Positions 7,818 through 16,863 of a stretch of 64,000 bases of DNA are shown here, one piece after another. Numbering within the stretch: position 1 is the stretch's first letter; each line of letters begins with the position of its first letter. The position numbers and the translations under genes are program-made. Origin of the DNA: Acidobacteriota bacterium (GTDB taxonomy: Bacteria > Acidobacteriota > Terriglobia > Terriglobales > Acidobacteriaceae). Under the pieces are notes generated by a model. It saw only the letters and a program-made list of their open reading frames with translations, made no database searches and was not told where the DNA came from. The stretch lies in NCBI GenBank assembly GCA_018268755.1, contig JAFDVW010000012.1, forward strand, positions 62,001 through 126,000. The letters are read 5' to 3'.

Positions 7818-8873
7818 CTACTGGGGTACGCCGTTGCCCTCGATGATCTTCTGAGCGTAGAAATTTTCGATCTTCGATTGGTTGCGCAGGACTTCGTAGT
7901 ACGCCCCTTTCAGCAACTGTTCGCGGCGGTCCTGCAGTTGGGCCCGAATCGCTTGCTTCACGCGTGGGTCAGCCATGTCCCGCTGTCCGGCCATTTCCTT
8001 GGCCAGCAGCTTCACGATGCGGAAGCCCATAAGCTGTTTGGTCATGGGGCTGACCAATGGAATGGGTGCGGAGTATTGCCCGGGCTTGAGTTTCTCCACT
8101 GCATCGCGGGTGTTGGGATCGGTATTGCGAAGTGAGGATTCAGGAGCGAATCCCAGGTCGCCGCCGTTGCCGGAGGTTTCCGGGTCCTCGGAATAGTTCA
8201 TGGCCAGCGTGCCAAAGTCGTCGCCGCTATCCAGACGATTGGAGAGCATCTGGATCTTCTTGCGGGCCTCGGCCTCGTTTTGCGCTTTGTCGTTCTTTAA
8301 ATTGCGCACCTGCGTGTTGGGGGCGGCGCTGACCAGGATCTGGGCCAGATGATACTGCGGTTCAATGAGATTGAATTCCGCCTTGTGCGCGGTGTAGTAG
8401 TTGGAAATGTCCTGGTCGGTCACACTGATTTTGGAGGTGACCTCCTTGTTCAGGACCTTGTCCACAGTGAGCGAACGCCGCAGGTCCCGCTTGAAATCAT
8501 CGAGGGTAATGTTTTTCTGCTTCAGCCGGGCGTCAAACTCTTCCTTCGTGAAGGGAGATTTGATCTCGTTTAATTTGCTCTCCACCTCTTCATCGGTGGC
8601 GAGCAGGCCCAGCTTTTCCGCGCGGTGCATGAGAATTTCATTGTCAATCAGTTCGCGCAGGATGCTCAGGCGCAGGCTGGTGGCCTGTTCTCCCGAGGGC
8701 TGTTGGTCGGAGCCGGCAGTCTGGTTCTGGTAGTACTTGTCGATGTCGGCGCGATAGATCTTGCGGCCATCCACGGAAGCCATGACCTCTCCGTTGCCGG
8801 ACTTGGAGTTGCAGCCCAGAGAGGCGGCGAGAAAGAGGCCGGCCAGGACGCCGGCCAGGATACGAGCTTGCAT
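7818..8873 (-). CDS. Parvulin-type peptidyl-prolyl isomerase lipoprotein (SurA/PrsA-like)
   Basis: The protein is predicted to fold exported proteins. The chosen ATG (8871-8873) opens a lipoprotein signal peptide ending in LAASLGC. A TTG at 8886-8888, just after GGAGG, could instead start it five codons earlier. The mature part has a SurA N-terminal-type helical region (about 30-170) and a parvulin domain (about 190-290) containing QYHLAQILVSA, NYSEDPETSGNGGDLGF and a later GFRIVKLL segment. It lies about 100 bases downstream of a DsbA-like gene on the same strand, which fits an operon for envelope protein maturation. Confidence 0.86.
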   Translation of the reverse strand: MQARILAGVLAGLFLAASLGCNSKSGNGEVMASVDGRKIYRADIDKYYQNQTAGSDQQPSGEQATSLRLSILRELIDNEILMHRAEKLGLLATDEEVESKLNEIKSPFTKEEFDARLKQKNITLDDFKRDLRRSLTVDKVLNKEVTSKISVTDQDISNYYTAHKAEFNLIEPQYHLAQILVSAAPNTQVRNLKNDKAQNEAEARKKIQMLSNRLDSGDDFGTLAMNYSEDPETSGNGGDLGFAPESSLRNTDPNTRDAVEKLKPGQYSAPIPLVSPMTKQLMGFRIVKLLAKEMAGQRDMADPRVKQAIRAQLQDRREQLLKGAYYEVLRNQSKIENFYAQKIIEGNGVPQ

Positions 8874-8971
8874 GCAGCGAATTTTCAAGGTTCCTCCGGG
8901 GAAGGCGCGAGAAGGCGCGTCTCCCTGTGATGCAGATGTCACTTAGTCCGGCCCACCCGTGGGCCGGAAAA

Positions 8972-9940
8972 TCAATGACTGGCGTGTTCCGGCGCCGCCG
9001 GCGTCTCGCCTGCGTGCTGCGGGGGCGCGATGCCGGCATCCTGCAGCGCGCGGTCGAGCGCAGCGCGAATCTCATCGATCGGCACGGCCCCATCCAGCTG
9101 TTGCCCGTTTACAAAAAGCGTCGGGGTAGCATTGACCCCGAGTGCGTCCCCTTCTTTCATGGAAGCGCGCACAGGGCCTTCATCCTGCGCTTTGAGGCAG
9201 GCCTGGAGCTTAGTGAGGTCCAGGTTATGCTTTTGTCCCTGCTGCGTAGTAATGCGATCCAGCGCAGCGAATTGAGCGGCCGCACCTTTTTCTCCGTTAA
9301 TGGCCGCCTGATTGGCGTGGAGATAGTCGGCCAGGTCCCAGTAGGCATCAGAGTTTTGTGTCGCCAGGCAATTGGCGTTCACCGCGGCATGCACGGCCCA
9401 GGGATGGATCTCGGCCAGGGGATAGTCCTTGTAAATAAACAGGACCTTGTCACCGTACTCTTTAAAAACCTCCGGGAACAAGGTCTGGTGCATGCGGGAA
9501 CAATAGGGGCACTGGAAATCGTCGTAGTTCACAGCCACCACCTTGGCGTTCTTATTGCCTCGGGTGGGGCGTCCCGTGAGGTCCATTTTCTTCATGACCT
9601 CGGCATAGGGATCTTTGCTCAAATCGAGCCTGGTCATGCGCAGTAAGGTCTTCGAATCTTTGGAGAGCAGGAACTCGAAGTCCTGCTTGCGGCCATCCCC
9701 CTCCATGGTGACGGTCAAGGCGCTGTAGCTGGGAAAATCGGCGCTGGGGTGCAGCGGGCCCACGGTGATTTTCACCCGCTGCGGAACGCTGTAATAGCTG
9801 CGCACCTGCTGCTCAATACGCCGCGAGATGTCGGGCGCGGTCGATTGCGCCGAGCACCCGAGGCAAATGAGCACCAGGGAAAGAAGAGAACGCCGAAAAA
9901 TCGTCACGCGAAGCCGCCGATCCAGGAAGTCGAAAATCAT
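8972..9940 (-). CDS. DsbA-like thioredoxin-fold protein (thiol:disulfide interchange)
   Basis: The thioredoxin-fold protein should act on cysteines of exported proteins. The N-terminus is hydrophobic with a lipobox-like CLGC near residue 28, so it is probably a lipoprotein. A GTG 11 codons inside could be the true start, and no clear ribosome binding site decides between them. Residues about 30-120 form an extra domain; then a DSBA/thioredoxin-like domain (about 130-305) has the active site FQCPYCSRMH and the cis-proline loop VNATPTLFVNG. Disulfide oxidase, isomerase and DsbC-like roles cannot be separated from sequence. It is the first gene of the pair with the parvulin lipoprotein. Confidence 0.86.
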   Translation of the reverse strand: MIFDFLDRRLRVTIFRRSLLSLVLICLGCSAQSTAPDISRRIEQQVRSYYSVPQRVKITVGPLHPSADFPSYSALTVTMEGDGRKQDFEFLLSKDSKTLLRMTRLDLSKDPYAEVMKKMDLTGRPTRGNKNAKVVAVNYDDFQCPYCSRMHQTLFPEVFKEYGDKVLFIYKDYPLAEIHPWAVHAAVNANCLATQNSDAYWDLADYLHANQAAINGEKGAAAQFAALDRITTQQGQKHNLDLTKLQACLKAQDEGPVRASMKEGDALGVNATPTLFVNGQQLDGAVPIDEIRAALDRALQDAGIAPPQHAGETPAAPEHASH

Positions 9941-10085
9941 GAAAGCAAAAGAATACGGGTAATTATCTCACATGGTTCACGGGCTTTTCGGCCCGCAATC
10001 AGACTGGGCACGCGGCGATATTGTTTCTGCGGGAAGCGGTCGGGGGAGGGTTTGTGCGGGCCATTTCCGCTATACAATGCAGGCC

Positions 10086-11054
10086 ATGCCCGACCTGGAA
10101 GAGAAGTTTCTGGTGGCTGTGGTGCAGGCCGCTCCCGTGATCTTTGACCGGGAGCGCACGCTGGAGAAGGTGGCGCAGTTGGCTGGGGAAGCGGCGGGAC
10201 GAGGCGCGCGCCTGGTGTTGTTCCCCGAGGCCTTTGTGCCCGGGTATCCGCGGGGTTTAGATTTTGGCGCTGTGGTCGGCTCCCGCAGCGATGCGGGCAG
10301 GGACGACTTCCACCGTTATTGGGCGAGCAGCGTGGATGTTCCCGGGGCGAGTGTTGACTTTCTTGGCCAGGTCGCGCGGGATTGCAAAATCTATCTCGTG
10401 ATTGGGGTGATTGAGCGCGATCGCGGCACACTCTATTGCACGGTATTGTTCTTTGGGCCGGACGGCGGCTATCTGGGGAAGCACCGCAAGGTGATGCCGA
10501 CCGCTTCGGAGCGGCTGATCTGGGGGTACGGCGACGGTTCGACGCTCCCGGTGCTGGAAACGCCGCTGGGGAAAGTTGGCGCGCTCATCTGTTGGGAGAA
10601 TTACCTGCCCTTGATGAGAACGGCGATGTATAGCAAGGGAATTGAGATTTACTGCGCGCCGACCGCGGACCCGCGAGAGGCCTGGACGGCTTCCATGCGT
10701 CACATTGCGGTCGAAGGCCGCTGTTTTGTGCTGGCCTGCAATCAGTTCAACCGCAAGAGCGATTATCCGGCAGACTATCGCGCGATTTTTGGCGAGGGCG
10801 CGGACGCTGCCGTGATTTGCCGGGGAGGCAGCTGTATTGTCGATCCTTTCGGGAATTTTCTGGCCGGCCCGAACACGGAAGGTGAGGCCATTCTGCTGGC
10901 GGAAATTGACCGGGCACAGATTGTCCGGGGCAAGTTTGACCTGGACGTGGTGGGCCACTACGCGCGCCCGGACATCTTTCAGTTGGTGGTGGACGAGCGG
11001 CCCAAGCCGGTGATGACCCTGGTGCGCGAAGGCGAGACAGAAGCGAAGAGTTAA
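10086..11054 (+). CDS. Nitrilase (carbon-nitrogen hydrolase superfamily)
   Basis: The enzyme is predicted to hydrolyse an organic nitrile to acid and ammonia. The catalytic triad is visible: Glu in FPEAFVPG, Lys in LGKHRKVMPT and Cys in ALICWENYLP; the CWEN context marks the true nitrilase branch rather than amidases. The start at 10086 (MPDLEEKFLVAVVQAAP) fits the family; an ATG nine bases earlier is possible and the longer frame is not family-like. It stands alone, divergent from the DsbA-like gene and converging on larE, so the physiological nitrile is unknown. The length (322 residues) is normal. Confidence 0.9.
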   Translation: MPDLEEKFLVAVVQAAPVIFDRERTLEKVAQLAGEAAGRGARLVLFPEAFVPGYPRGLDFGAVVGSRSDAGRDDFHRYWASSVDVPGASVDFLGQVARDCKIYLVIGVIERDRGTLYCTVLFFGPDGGYLGKHRKVMPTASERLIWGYGDGSTLPVLETPLGKVGALICWENYLPLMRTAMYSKGIEIYCAPTADPREAWTASMRHIAVEGRCFVLACNQFNRKSDYPADYRAIFGEGADAAVICRGGSCIVDPFGNFLAGPNTEGEAILLAEIDRAQIVRGKFDLDVVGHYARPDIFQLVVDERPKPVMTLVREGETEAKS

Positions 11055-11063
11055 GATTGGAGG

Positions 11064-11903
11064 CTAGGGCTTGCCGCGAAGCAATTCTTCCGCCGGCAGG
11101 AGCGCGTTCATGGAGCCGGAGCGGAACCCTTCCAGGTCTAAGGTCACAAACTGAAATCCCAGGGCTTTGAAGATGCGGGTGAACTCCGCCGCCATCTCAG
11201 GATGGAGCGCGCGGGAAAGCTCGGCCCGGTCAATCTCAATGCGCACGATGTCGCCGTGATGGCGCACCCGGAACTGGCGGAAGCCCAGAGCCCGCAAGGC
11301 GTCTTCCCCCTGCTCCACCATGCTGAGGGCCTCGCGGGTCACCGGGCGGCCGTATTCGATGCGCGAGGAGAGGCAGGCCGAGGCGGGTTTGTCCCAAATA
11401 CGCAGGCCGGCGTTGCGCGCCAGGTCGCGGATGTCCTGCTTGGTCAGGCCGGCATCGAGCAAGGGCGCGGCCACATGGTGCTGGCGGGCGGCCGCCTGGC
11501 CGGGGCGGAAGTCTCCCTGATCGTCGAGGTTGACGCCGTACGCGATGGAAACAAAGTCACGCTGGGCGCGGAATTTTTCCATTACGTCGAACAATTCATC
11601 TTTGCAGTGGAAGCAGCGCGAAGCCTCATTGCGGACATACTCCGTCCGCTCCATCTCCGCGGTCTGGATAATTTCCAGTGGAATTTGCATCTCCCGCGCG
11701 AAGGCGATGGCGTCCTGCAATTGCGCGCGGGCCAGGCTGGGTGAATCGGCGATCACCGCCAGCATGTCCTGGCCGAGAGCCTGATAACAGGCCCAAGCCA
11801 GATAGGCCGAGTCCACGCCGCCGGAGTAGGCGATCAGAGTCCGGCCGAGGCCGCGTAGACGGGTGTCCAGGGCGCGCTGCTTGGAGGTGAGGTCGACTCC
11901 CAC
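11064..11903 (-). CDS. larE: LarE-like ATP-dependent sulfur transferase
   Basis: LarE-type proteins adenylate and thiolate the nickel-pincer nucleotide precursor used by lactate racemase-like enzymes. The 279-residue protein has the PP-loop SGGVDSAYLA near residues 26-35, a CFHCKDELF segment, and the conserved KPASACLSSRIEYG, whose Cys matches the region that donates sulfur in LarE. LarB, LarC and LarA are not in the window, so the pathway assignment rests on family resemblance. It lies 29 bases after lptD on the same strand and is probably cotranscribed with it, an association without obvious functional logic. Confidence 0.82.
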   Translation of the reverse strand: MGVDLTSKQRALDTRLRGLGRTLIAYSGGVDSAYLAWACYQALGQDMLAVIADSPSLARAQLQDAIAFAREMQIPLEIIQTAEMERTEYVRNEASRCFHCKDELFDVMEKFRAQRDFVSIAYGVNLDDQGDFRPGQAAARQHHVAAPLLDAGLTKQDIRDLARNAGLRIWDKPASACLSSRIEYGRPVTREALSMVEQGEDALRALGFRQFRVRHHGDIVRIEIDRAELSRALHPEMAAEFTRIFKALGFQFVTLDLEGFRSGSMNALLPAEELLRGKP

Positions 11904-11932
11904 CCGGGTATCTTAATACGAGGCGGGCCGGC

Positions 11933-14383
11933 TTAGAACAGTCTTTCCTGACGCCGCAGGTTGCCGAATCCCCCGATGTTGGCCAGGGAAAAGGTAAAGC
12001 GGAACTGGTTCTCATTGCGGACCGAGCCCAGCGAGAAGCGCCGGTATTCCAGATTCACGCCGCAGCAATCCCAGTTGTAGGTGGTCTGCACGGAGGCGTA
12101 TTGCAGGAACGCCAGGTTGGCGTCGAAGCCGACGTTGGCGGCCCCGCTGAAGCCGCGTTTGTTGAGCGAACCATAGCCAAAGAGCAGACGGAACTGATTA
12201 AAGCGTTGGGGCACGGGCGTGGGGCTGATGGTGTTGGTCCCGGTCGGGGCCTGCAGAAACGCATCGCCGCCGCCCACGGTGAACTGGCCGAAGTGGTAGT
12301 TGACCAGGGCAGTACTGGTGTTGATCCGTCCGCCGCGGAAGTCGTAGTCCAGGTCCCACTCCGCGTCGGTCCGTTCGCTGGTGCTGATGCGCAGGCGCGA
12401 GATCAGCGGCGAGAGCCGGCGGGCATCCGTCAGGAAAGCGATGCCGGTGAGGTCCGCAGTGGTGGTGAAGACGTTGCGTTCGCCCGGCACCAGCGCGCCC
12501 CCGAAGGTAGGATCCAGGAAGTATTTCTGTCCCAACTCCCAGCGCACGATCTCGCGCACTTGGGGGCCGGTCTCGCAGGGGGTCTGCGAAGGGTCGGTCC
12601 GCTCCCAGGGAATGCGGCTTTGTGTCGGGGCGCCGCCCAGGATCAGCCCGGGCATGGTCCTGGAGTCGCAATCCTCCGCTTCATTCGAAGTGCGCTTGGC
12701 GTAGAGGCGATTGACCAGGGCGTATTCCACTTCGTTGGTGTTGCTCAGGATGTCGCGAGCGTCGAAGCGCAAAACATTGGAGAAGTTGTTGACCCCGGTC
12801 ACATAGTGATAGGCGGCGCGGGGTTCGACGACATGTTTCCACTTGCGGCCGAGAAATTCACGGCCAAAGACCTTCTCCAGACTGGGAGGGCGGATTTCGA
12901 AGTCCCCTTGCGCCGAGCGGCGGTTGATGGGATCGCTGACTGCGACCCCGATCCCGTTCGAGGGCATAAGCCGCTGCGTGTAGATCGTATCGCGCAGGGT
13001 GATCGAAGGACGGAAGGACCAGCCACGGAAGAGCAACGGTGCTGACAAGGTCGGGGAGAGATCGAAACGACCCAGAAGGTCGGCGGTGCGGAAGGAAGGT
13101 TCGCTGCGCGAGAGGCCCTCGACGGCGGCATCCATCGACCAGTAAAACGGAGAACGCCCCAGGCGGCGATCGACGCTGGAGACCTCGAAGCTCGGGGCAT
13201 GCAGAATGGTGATGACGTCGCCGTTATTGGTGCTTTCAAAGTTCTGATAGCGCTGGGTGGAGGCGTTGAAGGAAAAGCCGCGCGTGGTGTTGGAGAGGAA
13301 AGCCTGCGATTTTACTTCCGAGTTAATGGCCAGGGTAAAGACTTCATTGAAGGCCAGGCGGAAAACGTAGGAGGTCAGGTAGTCGATATTCATCACGCCG
13401 CGGAAGTTGTGGCCGAAGGTGGTTTCCGCGTCCAGGCGGACATTGGCCCCGCCCTGATCGACCCGAGGATTACCAAACCCTTTGTCCACTACCGCGAAAT
13501 AGTTCAGATCGATGTAGGTGCCTTCACTGGGGCGAGCGCGGAACTCGCCCTGCGGGGCCCAGCCGCGCATGGAGTAATACTCCGCCCCGGCGGTCAGGTC
13601 CATGGTGCGATTGATGGCCCAATACACGGATTCGCCGAGGATGGTGCCTTTGCGCGATGACCGCCCGAAATTAGGAATCAGAAATCCTGTCTTGCGCACT
13701 TCGCGTTGCACCGGATGGGTCGCAAACGGCAGATACAGGATGGGTACGCCGCGAATGCGGAAGGTGCTGTTGTAAATGGTGGCGTTGCCGCCGACATCGA
13801 CGACCGTCTTGCGGGCGTTGAACTCCCATTTGGGGTGAGGCAGCTCGCAGGTGGTGATGGTCCCGTCGAAGACGCGGTAATGATCGGGGCCGGTCTTTTC
13901 CACAACTTTGCCGGTAAAGACAAAGGGATTGGCCGAGGTAAGCGTGGAGCGCCCGCGGGTGTTGCGGATGCCGACCGTGCCCAGGACATGTTCGAAGCGC
14001 CCGACCTGGGTGCGGAAATTGTAGGCGCCGCGGCTGGCCTCGACATGCTCATCATTCAAGCCGCCGTCGAGCACCACATGCCCTTCCACGGTGGCATCGC
14101 GGGTCTCCGAGTTGTAAGTCACTTCATCGGCATAGAGGACGTAAAGGCCATAATGAATTTCCGCGTGGCCGTGCAGTTTGAAGACCATGCCGTCTTTTTC
14201 CTGGCTATCGGCTTTCCAGGTGACATCTTCTTCTTCAGGAACAAAAGAGGGCGTGTTGGGGACGGACGAGGCCGCGCCTGCCTGCGTTTGCGCGGCAAGC
14301 AACTGGCTGGTAACTAAAGGCGGTGTGAGTAACAGATGACAAACCATGGCCGCCGTGATAATCAAAAGTGTGCGGGAAGTCAT
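11933..14383 (-). CDS. lptD: LPS-assembly protein LptD (OstA/Imp)
   Basis: LptD is the outer-membrane barrel that inserts lipopolysaccharide. The start at 14381-14383 gives MTSRTLLIITAAMVCHLLL, a signal peptide; the frame is open another 50 codons upstream without a signal-like sequence. The N-terminal OstA/LptA-like domain (about 60-200 of the mature protein) includes LHGHAEIHYG and VEGHVVLDGG. The long C-terminal beta-rich region (about 230-810) includes IPILYLPF-type text (GVPILYLPFATHPVQ) and ends in an outer-membrane-like strand. The total of 816 residues is normal. Its presence shows an LPS-type outer membrane. Confidence 0.9.
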   Translation of the reverse strand: MTSRTLLIITAAMVCHLLLTPPLVTSQLLAAQTQAGAASSVPNTPSFVPEEEDVTWKADSQEKDGMVFKLHGHAEIHYGLYVLYADEVTYNSETRDATVEGHVVLDGGLNDEHVEASRGAYNFRTQVGRFEHVLGTVGIRNTRGRSTLTSANPFVFTGKVVEKTGPDHYRVFDGTITTCELPHPKWEFNARKTVVDVGGNATIYNSTFRIRGVPILYLPFATHPVQREVRKTGFLIPNFGRSSRKGTILGESVYWAINRTMDLTAGAEYYSMRGWAPQGEFRARPSEGTYIDLNYFAVVDKGFGNPRVDQGGANVRLDAETTFGHNFRGVMNIDYLTSYVFRLAFNEVFTLAINSEVKSQAFLSNTTRGFSFNASTQRYQNFESTNNGDVITILHAPSFEVSSVDRRLGRSPFYWSMDAAVEGLSRSEPSFRTADLLGRFDLSPTLSAPLLFRGWSFRPSITLRDTIYTQRLMPSNGIGVAVSDPINRRSAQGDFEIRPPSLEKVFGREFLGRKWKHVVEPRAAYHYVTGVNNFSNVLRFDARDILSNTNEVEYALVNRLYAKRTSNEAEDCDSRTMPGLILGGAPTQSRIPWERTDPSQTPCETGPQVREIVRWELGQKYFLDPTFGGALVPGERNVFTTTADLTGIAFLTDARRLSPLISRLRISTSERTDAEWDLDYDFRGGRINTSTALVNYHFGQFTVGGGDAFLQAPTGTNTISPTPVPQRFNQFRLLFGYGSLNKRGFSGAANVGFDANLAFLQYASVQTTYNWDCCGVNLEYRRFSLGSVRNENQFRFTFSLANIGGFGNLRRQERLF

Positions 14384-14625
14384 CGGAGACGCACATGCCA
14401 CCCTGGCGTAAATTTCGCGCTGGGACAAGCTGACGTTAGCATGTTGCAAGCCTGAGTGGCAAAGGCAGCGTTCCCGGCGGTTCCGTAATTGGTCGGTATT
14501 GTCATTATTTTGCAAGAGCAGTTTCAGGAACATCGGCCCATGAAAGACAGGTCCTGTTCTGTGTGTTCCGCGGGAATATCCGCGATGGTACGCAGAAGTT
14601 CCCCGCTTTTCAGGCCCACCACGCT

Positions 14626-15831
14626 ATGAAGCCCAAGTTCCAACCTGACCTGGAGTCCGCCGAAGAAGCGGCGCTGAGCCCGTCTGCCCCGGGCTTTGAA
14701 AGTTACGATGCCAGCGAAGAGCGCTTTGCTGCCAGCCTGGATGGACAAGGTCCGGTCCAAACGCCGAAATTTATTCCTGAGATCGAGGGCGAGGTTCCCG
14801 CGATGGCTTTGGCCGAGGGTGGGCTGGCAGCGCAGCCTGCAGAGGAGGATTTCGCGCCCTTACCGAGCCTGCCGGAGGAACCGCCGGCCGCGACCCAGGA
14901 AAACGCCATGGCCTGGAAACAGGAAGTTTCCTCACGGGTGAGCCAATACCGCGCCCGCCGCCGTCCCAAGCCTCCCCGCTATCCCTCCCTGGCCTTGAAG
15001 TTTGATCCGCCGCAGACGGAATGGCGGGGCGAGGTGGCAGCTTCGTCGCCGGTCATCCCCGCCAGCCGGCAAGCGCTGGCCATGGAAAGCATACCGGTCG
15101 TGGAAGAGGCCGCGCCGCTGGAAGAACCCGTCGCAATGCCCAGGGAAGAGGTACGGGAGACGCCGCGGCCACTGCCTTCTCTGCGAAGTGCGCTGGCCGA
15201 GGGAGAGAGCGCCAAGGTCATTGAATTTCCTCGCTTTGGCGTGGCCCCGCCCGCTCGCCTCGACGAGCTGGCGGAGCCGGTACTGGACCGCCCTCGCATT
15301 CTGGAAGTTCCCGAGATTGAGCTTCCGCCTCCAGCGCTGGGCGGCATCCTGATTGAGACCGTGGAGGAATCCCCCGAGGAAAAGCGGCCCGGCTTTGAGG
15401 TTCCTTTGCAATCGGCGCGGATGTCCCGCCGCTTCCTGGCCGCCATCGCCGATGGAGCGATCCTTCTTGCCGCGATGGCCTTGTTCACCTATCTCGTGTT
15501 TCAGATCATCCACGTCATTCCCCCGCTCGCTCCAAGCCTGGCGTTTGGCGGGCTGGTTACGGGAATTTTCTGGGCGGGATATCACTACCTGTTTCTGGTC
15601 CACGGAGGAACCACGCCTGGGCTATGGCTGGCCAAGCTGCGGCTGAGCCGTTTTGACGGCGAACCAGTTTCCCGGTCGCTGCGCCGCTGGCGGGCGCTGG
15701 CCTCGATTCTGTCGGGAATCGCGCTGGGCTTGGGCTATGCCTGGTGCTTTCTGGATGAAGACCAGCTGTGCTGGCACGACCGTGCGACCCACACCTACCT
15801 GGCGCCGGTGGCTCCCGAGCCTGCGGAATAA
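14626..15831 (+). CDS. RDD family membrane protein with long low-complexity N-terminus
   Basis: The C-terminal 140 residues form an RDD domain: MSRRFLAAIADGAILLAAM opens the first helix with the Arg/Asp signature, followed by two more hydrophobic segments and the conserved CWHDRATHTYL near the end. The first 260 residues are rich in Glu, Ala and Pro and look disordered. The ATG at 14626 is preferred because the upstream 21 codons are not family-like, but no ribosome binding site settles it. RDD proteins are small membrane proteins, some linked to ion transport; no substrate can be inferred here. Confidence 0.75.
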   Translation: MKPKFQPDLESAEEAALSPSAPGFESYDASEERFAASLDGQGPVQTPKFIPEIEGEVPAMALAEGGLAAQPAEEDFAPLPSLPEEPPAATQENAMAWKQEVSSRVSQYRARRRPKPPRYPSLALKFDPPQTEWRGEVAASSPVIPASRQALAMESIPVVEEAAPLEEPVAMPREEVRETPRPLPSLRSALAEGESAKVIEFPRFGVAPPARLDELAEPVLDRPRILEVPEIELPPPALGGILIETVEESPEEKRPGFEVPLQSARMSRRFLAAIADGAILLAAMALFTYLVFQIIHVIPPLAPSLAFGGLVTGIFWAGYHYLFLVHGGTTPGLWLAKLRLSRFDGEPVSRSLRRWRALASILSGIALGLGYAWCFLDEDQLCWHDRATHTYLAPVAPEPAE

Positions 15832-15848
15832 TCTTTTCTGAAGGGAAT

Positions 15849-15870
15849 GGGCGGACAAAAGTGTCCGCCC
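15849..15870. terminator. Hairpin between convergent RDD and YceH genes
   Basis: GGGCGGACA (15849-15857) pairs exactly with TGTCCGCCC (15862-15870) around AAAG. T runs are weak on both sides, so termination is plausible but not certain. Confidence 0.5.
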
Positions 15871-15888
15871 CATCTTTGCGTTCTTCGT

Positions 15889-16608
15889 TTATTCGAACTG
15901 CTTGCGGAACTGGGCGAATTGTTCTTTCAGGGCAGCGATCTCTTCTTCCAGGCGGGTGAGGCGGTCGGCGTCCGCAGAAGAAAGCGCGGGATTCGCGGCA
16001 GGCCGGGCCACGTGGGCCGAAGCCATGCCGGCATAGGGATCGTCCACATCGCCCGCCAGCAGGTGGACGTAGCGGGATTCTTTGGTGCCGGGTTGGCGGC
16101 TGAGCATTTTGGCCAGCGCGGGCTCACGCTGCATGAGCCGCTGCAGAGTGGATTGCACATCGTCGAGGGTCTCGAAATGATACATGCGCTCGGTGCGTCC
16201 ACGCAGCTCACCGGGGGTCTGGGGACCGCGTAACAGCAGCACGCACAGGACGGCGATTTCCCCGCGGGTAAAGTTGAAAACCTCCTGGGTGCGGTGCTCG
16301 AACTTGGTGACGCGGCTATCGGCCCCGCTGGCCGGGCCGGCCAGCCGCTTTTCCTGCAGCGAGGTAAGGGCCTGGCGGACAGTCTCCTCGTCCAGCGCGG
16401 TCACCGGCTCGCGGTTGTTCTTCTGGTTGCAGGCGTTGACCAGGGCGTTCAGAGAAAGCGGATAGTAGTCGGGCGTGGTGATGTCTTTCTCAATCAGCGC
16501 GCCCAGAACGCGGACTTCCACTTCATTCAGCGGAGTGTGCAAACGTGGTACCGTCCCGGGAGAAAGATTTTTTGATTTCCTTTCGATTGTATCGAAATGC
16601 CTGACCAA
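15889..16608 (-). CDS. YceH/DUF480 family protein
   Basis: The 239-residue protein matches the YceH (DUF480) family, two winged-helix domains of unknown biological role. Family text includes LNEVEVRVLGALIEKDITTPDYYPLS near the start and a second domain around FNFTRGEIAVLCVLLLRGPQTPGELRGR. The last 30 residues (EEEIAALKEQFAQFRKQF) form a short coiled coil. The annotated ATG overlaps by 12 bases the divergent small gene at 16597; a GTG at about 16551 would remove the overlap and is a plausible true start. Confidence 0.85.
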   Translation of the reverse strand: MVRHFDTIERKSKNLSPGTVPRLHTPLNEVEVRVLGALIEKDITTPDYYPLSLNALVNACNQKNNREPVTALDEETVRQALTSLQEKRLAGPASGADSRVTKFEHRTQEVFNFTRGEIAVLCVLLLRGPQTPGELRGRTERMYHFETLDDVQSTLQRLMQREPALAKMLSRQPGTKESRYVHLLAGDVDDPYAGMASAHVARPAANPALSSADADRLTRLEEEIAALKEQFAQFRKQFE

Positions 16609-16806
16609 GTTGGCGAGTTCGAAAAAATGGACCGACGCGCAGGATTGTGCGCCGATTGCCGTTTTATGCGGCGGATCGAATCCGCGCGCGGCTCGCTGTT
16701 CTTTTTGTGCGAGAAGGCAAAAACCGATGCGAGATTTGTGAAATATCCGCGCCTGCCGGTGTGGCAGTGTGAGGGGTACGAAAAAAAGCCGGAGGAGAGC
16801 AGTTAG
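16597..16806 (+). CDS. Small four-cysteine protein, putative zinc-binding, unknown function
   Basis: A 69-residue (or 59-residue, if ATG 16627 is used) protein with four cysteines: CADC near residues 18-21, one in FLCEKAK and one in WQCEGYEKK. The spacing resembles a small zinc ribbon, which is inference. The end of the protein has a conserved-looking YPRLPVWQCEGY. No signal peptide or membrane segment is seen. It is divergent from the YceH gene with overlapping or touching starts, so the two may share a promoter region. Confidence 0.6.
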   Translation: MPDQVGEFEKMDRRAGLCADCRFMRRIESARGSLFFLCEKAKTDARFVKYPRLPVWQCEGYEKKPEESS

Positions 16807-16807
16807 A

Positions 16808-16826
16808 CCGTTCGCCGGGCGAACGG
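16808..16826 (+). terminator. Possible terminator hairpin after the small Cys gene
   Basis: CCGTTCGC (16808-16815) pairs with GCGAACGG (16819-16826) two bases after the stop codon. The following sequence is only weakly T-rich, so the terminator call is tentative. Confidence 0.4.
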
Positions 16827-16863
16827 CCTTCTGCCCTGGCCCTTAGTTCGTCAGAAGTTAAGA

